40,209 bases of DNA, from the NCBI GenBank assembly GCA_041689775.1, contig JBDNFP010000129.1:1-40209 (forward strand), written 5' to 3'. The position numbers and the translations under genes were made by a program. The notes beneath the pieces were generated by a model. The model worked only from the letters and a program-made list of their open reading frames with translations, had not been told where the DNA came from and did not search any database. Positions 17,612 through 25,441 of the stretch are shown piece by piece. Numbering within the stretch: the stretch's first letter is position 1; the number at the start of each line of letters is the position of its first letter. This stretch comes from JBDNFP01 sp041689775 (GTDB taxonomy: Bacteria > Bacteroidota > Bacteroidia > Cytophagales > Spirosomataceae).

Positions 17612-18805
17612 CTATTGTTCATGGAAACAGGCGCTGCTGCCTACCCACGTAAAATCTTTATTAAACCGAACTCCAATCATTTCGCCGCGACTCAACCGGC
17701 TCAGGCTAGTGAGTAAGCGGGGACGGGCCTCGTTTTCAGGCCAAATATACAACATTCTGATCTCACACTTTATGAGTCCATCCGGAGCCTGAATGATAGG
17801 CTCATAATTGACCTTTTTTTGAAGTATAAAGTTTTCGGGGTCCGAAATCGTATCTAGATCTTTCTTAGTAAAATGGAGTTGAACCCCCGTACCCGCGAAG
17901 GAAAAGAGTGGCTTTAACACGTAGTTTTCGAGATCAACGGGGTATACCTGATCGTAATCATTCAAAAACTTTGTTTCTGGTACGTAGGGGCTTTGTAAGA
18001 GGGGTAGGGTAAACTTACTGATCCGGAAAAACCAATTGGGGTGTCCTACCCAGGTAACATCCACATCATCAGTGAGTTTATAGTCAGACTTTAATTCGGG
18101 ATAGTTATTCAAATCATCAAAAATTAAACGGTTGTAGATACGTTTGATCTCAATTTTCTGATTGCCTTTTTTATAATAAAGCTTCTTACCCTCCCTAATT
18201 ATTTTTGTGTAGCATACTGCTTTTACCCCAATCATTTTTTCCGTCACAACGAAGTCAATCCGTGTTTTTTGCGTTTCCGGATAGATCTCCAGTAGAATAA
18301 CATTTTCCGGATTTTCTTCTCCTACTATTAGCTGCTTGAAGGCCTCAATATATTCTTCGTAGGAGTCGACGCCAAAAGAATAATCAAAACCCGGTGGTAT
18401 AGGGAAATACCGGGCGAATAGCTCTGAAAGATAGGCCTGATAACCAAAAATAGACGGAAAGCCTTGGAGCTCTATGAGTTGAGGGACTAGTTCTCCTTGG
18501 GCATCCTTACAAACCGCAAAATCAATTGCTAAGAAGGAGCTATGGCCGTTTTCATTGGGTACCCTTTGCTTCTCAGGGATAGCCCGATCGGTTAATTCTT
18601 TAAAATTCTCCCCAACGATTACATCTATTATTCCTTCACAGGCATCAATGAGCTTGTTTTTTAACGCCCTTGGCACAAATACCGGACTCTCCGCCAGCCT
18701 GAAATCCAATTGACTTGGAAAATCCTGTTCAACGGCGTCAATCACTTTCTGGTATTTGCTTTGGTTGAAAGCAGTGTTATATGCTTTACGAGCGGAAGGA
18801 TGCAT
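17612..18805 (-). CDS. Divergent ATP-grasp-like protein (possible amide ligase)
   Basis: 397 residues, no signal peptide or membrane helix. I do not recognise a named family with certainty. Features suggesting an ATP-grasp fold, perhaps of the glutathionylspermidine-synthase/circularly permuted type: LIELQGFPSIFGYQ (111-123, like the acidic substrate/metal segment), the basic strand KRIYNRLIFDDL (221-232), KPLFSFAGTGV (298-308, like the nucleotide-binding Lys and Gly-rich loop), FILQKKV and then KCEIRMLYIW (347-356, where Glu348 could bind Mg). It sits 23 bases after the glutamine amidotransferase gene and 11 bases before the aminotransferase gene. Context with another ATP-grasp and a GCS2 ligase supports a role in ATP-dependent amide formation, but this is inference. 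Confidence 0.65.
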   Translation of the reverse strand: MHPSARKAYNTAFNQSKYQKVIDAVEQDFPSQLDFRLAESPVFVPRALKNKLIDACEGIIDVIVGENFKELTDRAIPEKQRVPNENGHSSFLAIDFAVCKDAQGELVPQLIELQGFPSIFGYQAYLSELFARYFPIPPGFDYSFGVDSYEEYIEAFKQLIVGEENPENVILLEIYPETQKTRIDFVVTEKMIGVKAVCYTKIIREGKKLYYKKGNQKIEIKRIYNRLIFDDLNNYPELKSDYKLTDDVDVTWVGHPNWFFRISKFTLPLLQSPYVPETKFLNDYDQVYPVDLENYVLKPLFSFAGTGVQLHFTKKDLDTISDPENFILQKKVNYEPIIQAPDGLIKCEIRMLYIWPENEARPRLLTSLSRLSRGEMIGVRFNKDFTWVGSSACFHEQ

Positions 18806-18828
18806 ACTATTTTGGTTACTGGAGTAAA

Positions 18829-19668
18829 TTAGGCCGGTTGCAGACTGACGATTCTCTGAATAGCTACATTGAGAAATGTGGGAAGGATAACACTTTCTGT
18901 CAGTAAAATTTTGTCTGGGTCATTCAAATGATTGATCATGGACTGATATTTTTCCTCGCCGTGATTCTTGATCACGTTTTGCTTCTTATCCTCCTTTAAG
19001 AAGTACCTTAACATACCCTCGGCATCTGCCTCGGGGTGAAATTGGGTACCAAAGATTTCGTTGGAAAACCGAATGGCCATGATTGCTCTGTCTAATGGCA
19101 CGTGGGGACGTTTTTTTTCAAGGCATATAATCTTTGCCCCGAGGTGTTCCAAGACGTGATAATTTGGTTCAATTATCTGATAATCACGGGAGTCAACTAC
19201 CCAGAAAGGGTCGCTTAATTCAGCAAAGTAAGGATCTTTATGTCCGGCATGAGTCTGATGAACCGGGAAGGTTCCGAATGAATTAGACCTTCGCTTACAG
19301 ACCTTACCAATTTGCCAGTGATTAGAGGCTAATTGGAAGGAGTGGCAAATCAGAAACAGGTACTTTTTGGATCGGTTGTGATGTTTTTTGTTGTACTGCC
19401 ACAGAGTGTCCAGAAAACGAAAATACTTTCTTTCCCAAGGGTGTCCTTCGGGAGCCGGACTACCCGGACCGCCCGTTGAAATATAAATGTCAAAACTAAG
19501 GTCTGGAAGTTGGGTGTGTTGCCTTACATCGAAGATCTGGCAATCAATCCTAATTTCTGCATTAATCCCGAAATCATTGACAATTTTTTTGATACAACGC
19601 ATACCTTCATTCTCGACCCCATTGTAGAGGTCGAGAATGGCGATGCGTACTTGTTTATTAGGAATCAT
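18829..19668 (-). CDS. Class I glutamine amidotransferase-like protein
   Basis: 279 residues. A complete triad of the GATase-1 fold is visible: nucleophile Cys108 in FLICHSFQLA, His211 and Glu213 in FGTQFHPEADAEG; the oxyanion region is STGGPGSPAPEG (64-75). Such domains release ammonia from glutamine, or in relatives hydrolyse gamma-glutamyl bonds. No synthase domain is fused, so a partner is expected, or it acts alone as a gamma-glutamyl hydrolase like the PuuD relatives. It lies 41 bases after the GCS2 ligase gene and 23 bases before the ATP-grasp-like gene. Both possibilities fit a neighbouring ligase that makes gamma-glutamyl or other amide bonds; which one applies is undecided. Confidence 0.85.
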   Translation of the reverse strand: MIPNKQVRIAILDLYNGVENEGMRCIKKIVNDFGINAEIRIDCQIFDVRQHTQLPDLSFDIYISTGGPGSPAPEGHPWERKYFRFLDTLWQYNKKHHNRSKKYLFLICHSFQLASNHWQIGKVCKRRSNSFGTFPVHQTHAGHKDPYFAELSDPFWVVDSRDYQIIEPNYHVLEHLGAKIICLEKKRPHVPLDRAIMAIRFSNEIFGTQFHPEADAEGMLRYFLKEDKKQNVIKNHGEEKYQSMINHLNDPDKILLTESVILPTFLNVAIQRIVSLQPA

Positions 19669-19709
19669 CCGGAGTCTTTAATTCTAAAAATGCACTCTTT
19701 CTTTTAGAA

Positions 19710-20810
19710 CTACACAATTCCAATCTTAGTTTCCGAAACGATATAATCAACGACAGCATTCATGTCATTGGTAGCCTCAAAAACTGCCAATTGACGATCG
19801 GCCCCGGTACCCATTTCGAGTATTTGGTGAACGTATTCAACTTCCTTGCGGCTGCCGAGTTCATCCACTACGTCATCAATGAATTCAAGTAGCTCATACA
19901 TAAGTTGCTTAAACTCCACTTCTTCTTGAATACCAAAGTCAATGAGTTTGCTGTGAATACCAAAACGGGCGGCTCTCCATTTGTTTTCATTGATCAGAAT
20001 CCGCCGATAGGGGCGAAAATTGAGGTTTTGCCGTTGAAGCTTGTGTATTTTAGCCACCAATGCCTGCATGATGGCCGCTAGGCAAATCGTTTCCTCAGCC
20101 CGCATGGGTACGTCACAAATTCTGAACTCAACGGTGTTGAAAAAAGGATGGAGACGGATATCCCACCAAATCTTCTTCCCATTATCAATGCACTTGGTTT
20201 TTACCAGAAGATTAAGGTACTCATCGTATTCGCTCGCACTGGCGAAGAAGTCGGGAATACCCGTTCTGGGGAATTTGTCAAATACTTTGGACCGATAGGA
20301 TTTGAACCCGGTATTACGGCCACACCAAAATGGCGAGTTGGTCGATAGAGCATAAATGTGGGGTAAGAAGTACCTCACTGCATTCATGATTTGGATTCCC
20401 TCGTTACGGGTTTCTATCCCAACGTGTACGTGTAAGCCAAAAATAAGGTTTCCACGGGCCACATCTCTCATCTCATCGATCAGCTCGTCGTACCGTGGAT
20501 CTTCGGTAATCAACTGATCGACCCAATCAGCAAAAGGGTGGGTGCCCGCCGCTGCTACTTGCAAGTTTTGCTCGGCAGCCATATCCAAAATCATCTTCCG
20601 TAGGTACGTGACTTCCTCCCGCGCTTCCTGAATATTGTGGCAAATATTGGTTCCTACTTCCACAACTGCCTGGTGCATTTCGGCTTTGACCCGTTCTTTA
20701 AGGACAATCTTACTCCCCTCCACCAGCTTTGACATATGGGAGCGCAGATTTCTGGTGACAGGGTCAATGGTCTGGAATTCCTCTTCAATCCCCAACGTGA
20801 ACGTTCGCAT
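19710..20810 (-). CDS. GCS2-type carboxylate-amine ligase (YbdK-like)
   Basis: 366 residues, typical of the YbdK/EgtA-related glutamate-cysteine ligase 2 family, which has a glutamine-synthetase-like fold. Visible motifs: LGIEEEFQTID at 7-17 (metal-binding acidic cluster), GLHVHVGI at 125-132 and TVEFRICDVPMRAEE at 226-240. The family joins a carboxylate to an amine using ATP; the E. coli member has only weak glutamate-cysteine ligase activity and the natural substrate is often unknown. It starts 19 bases after the RimK-like ATP-grasp gene and ends 41 bases before the amidotransferase gene. Glutathione synthesis is possible but not shown: the neighbouring ATP-grasp does not look like GshB. 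Confidence 0.9.
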   Translation of the reverse strand: MRTFTLGIEEEFQTIDPVTRNLRSHMSKLVEGSKIVLKERVKAEMHQAVVEVGTNICHNIQEAREEVTYLRKMILDMAAEQNLQVAAAGTHPFADWVDQLITEDPRYDELIDEMRDVARGNLIFGLHVHVGIETRNEGIQIMNAVRYFLPHIYALSTNSPFWCGRNTGFKSYRSKVFDKFPRTGIPDFFASASEYDEYLNLLVKTKCIDNGKKIWWDIRLHPFFNTVEFRICDVPMRAEETICLAAIMQALVAKIHKLQRQNLNFRPYRRILINENKWRAARFGIHSKLIDFGIQEEVEFKQLMYELLEFIDDVVDELGSRKEVEYVHQILEMGTGADRQLAVFEATNDMNAVVDYIVSETKIGIV

Positions 20811-20829
20811 AGAGTGTGATATTTATGGT

Positions 20830-21867
20830 TTACTTCTTTTTAGTGGTTTTGGTAGCTGCTTTGGCCGGGGCTTTCTTAAGCTTTTCTTCTACGGAAACTG
20901 GACCGCCCAAGGGTAATCCCATGGCTGAATTACGAATGTAGGATCCCCAAGTAAGGTTATCCTGACCCGGTATTTGATTCTTGGCCCGTGCAATAGCCAT
21001 GTTGGCGGCAGATTCAACTACCCAATCAAAGTTATCCTGACCTACCGAGTGTATGTCAGCATCAGGGGCAGGATTGCAGAAGTCAATGGCGATGGGAATA
21101 CCATTTCTCACCGCAAATTCTACCGTATTGAAGTCGTAACCAAGGGCATTGTTAAGTAGTAATACATAATCATGAATGGTAGCCAACAACTTTTTTCCCG
21201 CGGGGCCAGTTGCCTTCATTTCGGAGGCGTACCGCAAGTGATGGGGGTTTCTTGGCTCATAGGGCATAATGCGCACATCCTTTTGACCAATGCAATAGCA
21301 ACGCACGTAATCATCAAAGACGATTTCTTCTTGTAGCATCATGACAAGCTGCTCTGTTTCGTCGTGTTTAGCCCAGAGATCGTCAGCATCGGTTACTTTA
21401 TAGACGCTCTTCCAACCACCGCCTGAGTGGGGCTTCATGTAAGCAGGGAAGCTGATATAATCAAACATTTCTTGCCAGGCCAATGGAAATTTTAAATTCC
21501 GGAAAGAGGATTCACTGGTATCAGCAGGACGGTCCTTTGAAGGAAGTAGAACGGTTTTTGGAACCGGAACCCCTACTTTTTCGGCGAGACAGTTGTTGAA
21601 AAACTTTTCATCGGCACTCCACCAGAATGGATTATTAATCACGGCGGTGCCACACAAAGCCGCATTTTTAAGATAAGCGCGGTAGAAGGGGACATCCTGC
21701 GAAATGCGGTCAATGATAACGGCGTACTCAGTAGGTTCGGCCTGAATTACCTTATCTATTGAAACCGCTTCGGCCATAATTCCTGATTCTCCTTTACTAT
21801 TTATACGATCGATAAAAGCCTGTGGAAAGGTATTTTCCATTCCAAATAGTATCCCGATTTTTTTCAT
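20830..21867 (-). CDS. RimK-like ATP-grasp ligase with lysine-rich tail
   Basis: 345 residues, cytosolic. An N-terminal pre-ATP-grasp domain (about 1-90) is followed by the ATP-binding region: AYMKPHSGGGWKSVYKV (142-158) supplies the ATP-contacting Lys145 and Gly-rich loop. The Mg site is Glu250 in FNTVEFAV, Asp262 and Asn265 in AIDFCNPAPDAD. Such enzymes form acyl-phosphates and join them to amines, as in RimK, GshB and D-Ala ligase. The C-terminus ends in a Lys/Ala/Thr tail from about 329, unusual for the fold; it may bind an acidic partner or be disordered. It lies 53 bases after the esterase gene and 19 bases before the GCS2 gene. Substrate unknown. Confidence 0.88.
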   Translation of the reverse strand: MKKIGILFGMENTFPQAFIDRINSKGESGIMAEAVSIDKVIQAEPTEYAVIIDRISQDVPFYRAYLKNAALCGTAVINNPFWWSADEKFFNNCLAEKVGVPVPKTVLLPSKDRPADTSESSFRNLKFPLAWQEMFDYISFPAYMKPHSGGGWKSVYKVTDADDLWAKHDETEQLVMMLQEEIVFDDYVRCYCIGQKDVRIMPYEPRNPHHLRYASEMKATGPAGKKLLATIHDYVLLLNNALGYDFNTVEFAVRNGIPIAIDFCNPAPDADIHSVGQDNFDWVVESAANMAIARAKNQIPGQDNLTWGSYIRNSAMGLPLGGPVSVEEKLKKAPAKAATKTTKKK

Positions 21868-21920
21868 GATGGATTTTGAGTTTCTTACTGATTGGTTAGT
21901 AAATATAGGAAAATGATTAA

Positions 21921-22628
21921 TTATAACAATTTGGACAGGTATTCAGGCAGCATATTATTCCACAACGGCCAATCGTGTTTTTCCCAACCCCGGACGTCCA
22001 GCCAATGGTTGATTCCTTTGCTATTCAGAATGTTTGAAAGAGTACGATTTGCATGCAGACAAATGTCCCACTCCGAAGTCCCCAGCACTATTTTCATGTG
22101 TCCGTACCGCCATCCTTGTTCCTGAGGCATATAGTCTACTGGATTATTGAAGTACACATTATCATCATAATGACCATCGAGGAAGGAACGAATGTTAAAG
22201 GCTCCACTCATCGAAATCAGGTAGGCGACCTGTTCGGGATGTTTAAAGGCAAAATTGGCGGCATGAAAACCACCAAAACTACATCCTGCTACCCCAATTT
22301 TGTCAACGGAGCATTGGGTTTGGATCATCGGTACTAACTCGTGGGTCAGAAATTTGTCATATTGTGCGTGGTTGGCAACTCTTGTGCCGGGATGCAGATA
22401 CTTTCCGTACCAGGAGTCGGCATCAATACTATCAATGCAGTAAATTTTGTACTTACCCGATTCTACCAGACCTCTCACAGATTCTATCAAGCCCATATCT
22501 TTGGCTTGATAGAATCTGCCCATAGTTGTAGGGAATAGTAGAATAGGATAACCCCAATGGCCATAAACTAGTAGGTCGATGGATCTCCCAAGATAGTGGG
22601 AGTAGTAGCTAATGTGATTCTCTTGCAA
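21921..22628 (-). CDS. Alpha/beta-hydrolase esterase, first gene of the amidoligase run
   Basis: 235 residues from a TTG at 22628. The nucleophile elbow GCSFGG carries Ser117 and a late His lies in WEKHDWP (His218); this is the esterase-D-like fold with no signal peptide. Start choice: the reading frame can extend to a TTG at 22655, but that codon lies inside an exact -7 promoter box (TAGATTTG, 22660-22653). Starting at 22628 gives a protein beginning MQENHISYYSHYLGR, as I recall for relatives. No ATG exists near. It is the first of seven minus-strand genes spaced 11-53 bases apart and faces two further esterases across a short divergent gap. It may release or trim the product of the ligases; that is inference. 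Confidence 0.88.
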   Translation of the reverse strand: MQENHISYYSHYLGRSIDLLVYGHWGYPILLFPTTMGRFYQAKDMGLIESVRGLVESGKYKIYCIDSIDADSWYGKYLHPGTRVANHAQYDKFLTHELVPMIQTQCSVDKIGVAGCSFGGFHAANFAFKHPEQVAYLISMSGAFNIRSFLDGHYDDNVYFNNPVDYMPQEQGWRYGHMKIVLGTSEWDICLHANRTLSNILNSKGINHWLDVRGWEKHDWPLWNNMLPEYLSKLL

Positions 22629-22652
22629 AACGAAAAGAGTTATTGTTCCTCG

Positions 22653-22660
22653 CAAATCTA
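22653..22660 (-). promoter_or_regulatory. Candidate -7 box of the amidoligase operon
   Basis: TAGATTTG on the minus strand matches TAnnTTTG exactly, 25 bases before the TTG start at 22628. The region 19-20 bases upstream reads TGTT instead of a clear TTG, so only half the promoter is well supported. Confidence 0.45.
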
Positions 22661-22727
22661 TTAATTTGTTGGATTTCTTAACATTAGTTCCTAAAATTAT
22701 GTCAAAAGTTCTTAAAGCCGTCCATTA

Positions 22728-23609
22728 ATGAAATCTTCACTATTGGCAAGCCAGATTGTTCCATTTCTTCTTTTAATTAGTTGTGTAGTGAGTAAAAATT
22801 CCAGCGCCTCAGCTCAGTCGGTGCCATGTAGTACGGTATCGAAAAGCGTGAAGTCAGTAAAGTTGAATAGAGAAGTTAAGATTTCGATTATTAGCCCCAA
22901 GGAAAAAGTGCCGAAGAATCCCATGTCGGTACTTTTTGTATTTGATGGCCAGGATTTTCCGGCCTTAGGTATGCTCAAAACGGTTGATAAATTTCTTTCC
23001 TCAACCACAGAATCGGTAGTTTTGGTGGTGGGAGTCCACGCTAATCAGGATCGATTAATTGAATACGGTACCAGCTCCCAGCCTGATTATGCCAACCGGG
23101 GACGTAAAGCCACCCAAACAACGGAGTTTATCATTCAGGAATTGATTCCTTACATAGAGTTTCATTACAAGGTCAGTCAAGATAGGAAAGACTGGTTCAT
23201 CGCGGGTTTTTCTTTGGGGGGATTAATGGCCATGGATATTGCTTGGAATCATTCAGATTATTTTTCCAAAGCTGGGGTCTTTTCGGGATCATTCTGGTGG
23301 CGGCAACGGGATTTAAAGGATGATTATGATGAAATGGATCGGATAATGCACAAAATTATCAGAACCACCCCAGGGCATCCAGAGGTAAAGTTTTGGTTTG
23401 AGACCGGTACCAACGACGAAAAAGATGACCGGGATAACGACGGTATCATCGACTCCATCGATGATACGCTTGATCTCATAGCAGAATTGGAGCGGAAAGG
23501 GTATCAATGGGGGAAAGACATTCACTATGTGGAGGTCAAAGAAGGAGAGCATAACCCAAGTACTTGGGGTAAGGTGTTCCCAGACTTTCTTAACTGGGCT
23601 TTAAAGTAA
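22728..23609 (+). CDS. Exported esterase-family lipoprotein with a calcium-loop-like insert
   Basis: 293 residues. The N-terminus has a hydrophobic signal ending LLLISC, a plausible lipobox with Cys19, so the protein is probably a lipoprotein or otherwise exported. The esterase-D/Fes-like fold is shown by VLFVFDGQDF (68-77), the nucleophile elbow GFSLGG with Ser162, and GEHNPSTW with His275. After WFETGTND comes DRDNDGIID (234-242), resembling an EF-hand or thrombospondin-type calcium loop. The family includes enterochelin esterases and other carboxylesterases; substrate unknown. It starts 72-99 bases from the divergent esterase (depending on that gene's start) and is followed at 38 bases by another exported esterase, so the two likely form one transcript. 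Confidence 0.88.
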   Translation: MKSSLLASQIVPFLLLISCVVSKNSSASAQSVPCSTVSKSVKSVKLNREVKISIISPKEKVPKNPMSVLFVFDGQDFPALGMLKTVDKFLSSTTESVVLVVGVHANQDRLIEYGTSSQPDYANRGRKATQTTEFIIQELIPYIEFHYKVSQDRKDWFIAGFSLGGLMAMDIAWNHSDYFSKAGVFSGSFWWRQRDLKDDYDEMDRIMHKIIRTTPGHPEVKFWFETGTNDEKDDRDNDGIIDSIDDTLDLIAELERKGYQWGKDIHYVEVKEGEHNPSTWGKVFPDFLNWALK

Positions 23610-23647
23610 ATAGCCAATTTTTTCTAAACCTAAACTAGTCGTTGCAA

Positions 23648-25375
23648 ATGAAAAAAGTTCTAGTAAGTATCATACTGCTGCTAACGGGCCTGATGGTCCA
23701 ATCGCAGAGCTTCGGGAAATTTGAAATCGAATTTCCGAAAACCAGTGCGGACGAAAAGCTCGACGGCCGGTTACTGCTATTTCTATCAACTAAGCCTGAG
23801 GGCGAGCCTCGATTTCAAATCAAGGACGAGGTTGATACCCAGCAATTTTTTGGGATGGACGTCGAAAACGTTGGGCAAGGTCAAAAAGTAGTATACGATG
23901 CTAGCTCCGTTGGCTATCCTCAGCAGACTCTCTCCGGCCTGCCAGCCGGTGAGTACTATTTACAAGTCCTCTTGCATAAATATGAAACTTTTAAGCGGAG
24001 CGATGGCCATACGGTAAAACTACCCATGGACCGGGGTGAAGGGCAAAATTGGCGGACCGCCCCCGGCAATATATACAGCAAACCCATCAAGGTACAGTTT
24101 GATCCATCCTCAAAGAAGTCCGTCAAGATAGTACTTGATCAGGTGAATCCCGAACTCCCGGATCCGGCAACTAAGCAGACCAAGTATATTAAATATATAA
24201 AGATCAAATCCAAAAAACTGAGTGAGTTCTGGGGACGGGATATGCATTTGGCCGCTTGGGTGCTGCTTCCCTATGGTTTTGATGAGCACCCGGAAGCCAA
24301 GTACCCACTGGCACTTTTCCACGGACATTTCCCGGATAGCTTTGGTGGGTTTAGTGAAACACCTCCCCCGGCGGATATGGATACTTCGGCATATAGCGCG
24401 CGTTTTGGGATTTATGGCTACGACAAAATTGTAGCCCAGGAAGCCTACGATACCTACAAACAATGGACAAGCAAGGATTTTCCTCGGTTTATGGCCGTCG
24501 AGATTCAGCACGCCAATCCTTTTTATGATGATTCTTACGCAGTTAATTCGGCTAACATCGGTCCCTACGGTGACGCTATCATGTACGAGCTTCTGCCCGA
24601 AATTGAGCGGTTATACCGTGGAATTGGCCAAGGGTGGGCCCGGTTTACCTACGGAGGATCTACGGGTGGCTGGGAAGCCTTAGCGGCTCAGGTATTTTAT
24701 CCCGATGAATTTAATGGCTGTTTTGCAGCGTGCCCAGACCCAATAACCTTTGAGGCATATACCATGGTTAACTTGTATAAAGATACTAATGCTTATTTTT
24801 GGGAAGGACCCTTCAAAAAAACGCCCAAGCCCGGAAAGCGTAATTACTTGGGGGAAATGCAATGCACATTACAAGATATGAACTACCGTGAAATGGTACT
24901 CGGCTCCAAGGGAAGGTCGGGTGACCAATGGGATATTTGGCAGGCGGTATATTCCCCGGCAGGAGCGGACGGTTACCCTAAACCCATTTGGGATAAAAAG
25001 ACTGGTGTAATTGATCGATCCGTAGCTAACTACTGGAAAGAGAATTTTGATTTAATGCATATCCTGAAAAGAGACTGGAAAACATTGGGTCCAAAATTGA
25101 CGGGAAAGATTCATATCTACTGCGGTGATATGGATAACTACTACCTAAACAATGCAGTCTATCTGATGGAGAACTATCTAAAAACCACCAAAACGCCGCA
25201 TTATTACGGAGAGGTAGATTACGGTGACCGCGCTGAGCATTGCTGGAATGGCGATCATACCCAACCTAATTATCTATCAAGGCTTCGCTACAATACTATG
25301 TACGTGCCCAAAATGATGCAGAGGATGGAAACCTCCGCGCCTGAGAGTGCAGATTTAACGAGTTGGCGGTATTGA
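23648..25375 (+). CDS. Large exported esterase-family protein
   Basis: 575 residues from the ATG at 23648; a TTG two codons earlier is in frame but less likely. A signal peptide covers about 1-20 (KKVLVSIILLLTGLMVQSQS). The N-terminal 180 residues look like a beta domain; a hydrolase domain follows with MHLAAWVLLPYGFDEHPEAK, LALFHGHFPD, the nucleophile elbow YGGSTGGW (Ser338), and AEHCWNGDH near the end as a likely catalytic-His region. Periplasmic or secreted alpha/beta hydrolase; substrate unknown. It follows the lipoprotein esterase by 38 bases and ends just before a very long palindrome that separates it from the convergent acyl-CoA reductase gene. Confidence 0.88.
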   Translation: MKKVLVSIILLLTGLMVQSQSFGKFEIEFPKTSADEKLDGRLLLFLSTKPEGEPRFQIKDEVDTQQFFGMDVENVGQGQKVVYDASSVGYPQQTLSGLPAGEYYLQVLLHKYETFKRSDGHTVKLPMDRGEGQNWRTAPGNIYSKPIKVQFDPSSKKSVKIVLDQVNPELPDPATKQTKYIKYIKIKSKKLSEFWGRDMHLAAWVLLPYGFDEHPEAKYPLALFHGHFPDSFGGFSETPPPADMDTSAYSARFGIYGYDKIVAQEAYDTYKQWTSKDFPRFMAVEIQHANPFYDDSYAVNSANIGPYGDAIMYELLPEIERLYRGIGQGWARFTYGGSTGGWEALAAQVFYPDEFNGCFAACPDPITFEAYTMVNLYKDTNAYFWEGPFKKTPKPGKRNYLGEMQCTLQDMNYREMVLGSKGRSGDQWDIWQAVYSPAGADGYPKPIWDKKTGVIDRSVANYWKENFDLMHILKRDWKTLGPKLTGKIHIYCGDMDNYYLNNAVYLMENYLKTTKTPHYYGEVDYGDRAEHCWNGDHTQPNYLSRLRYNTMYVPKMMQRMETSAPESADLTSWRY

Positions 25376-25395
25376 TTAATAGATTAGGCTTAAAG

Positions 25396-25441
25396 AACAG
25401 ACGAAGGCGGCGGACTACGTAGTCCGCCGCCTTCGTCTGTT
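25396..25441. terminator. 46-base perfect palindrome between convergent genes, probable terminator
   Basis: Arms 25396-25418 and 25419-25441 are exact reverse complements over 23 bases with no spacer; the centre reads GGACTACGTAGTCC. The stem is GC-rich. There is no T-tract, unlike the other terminators here. It overlaps the stop codon (25442-25440) of the acyl-CoA reductase gene. Confidence 0.65.

Noticed and set aside
19710..21867. GCS2 ligase and ATP-grasp pair as an ordinary gshA-gshB glutathione operon
   Set aside because: The ATP-grasp lacks GshB-like segments I would expect, and the adjoining amidotransferase, second ATP-grasp-like gene and aminotransferase are not part of glutathione synthesis.
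24110..24511. 133-residue minus-strand open frame inside the large esterase gene
   Set aside because: Entirely antisense to a conserved exported hydrolase; no domain, no promoter, no plausible start context.
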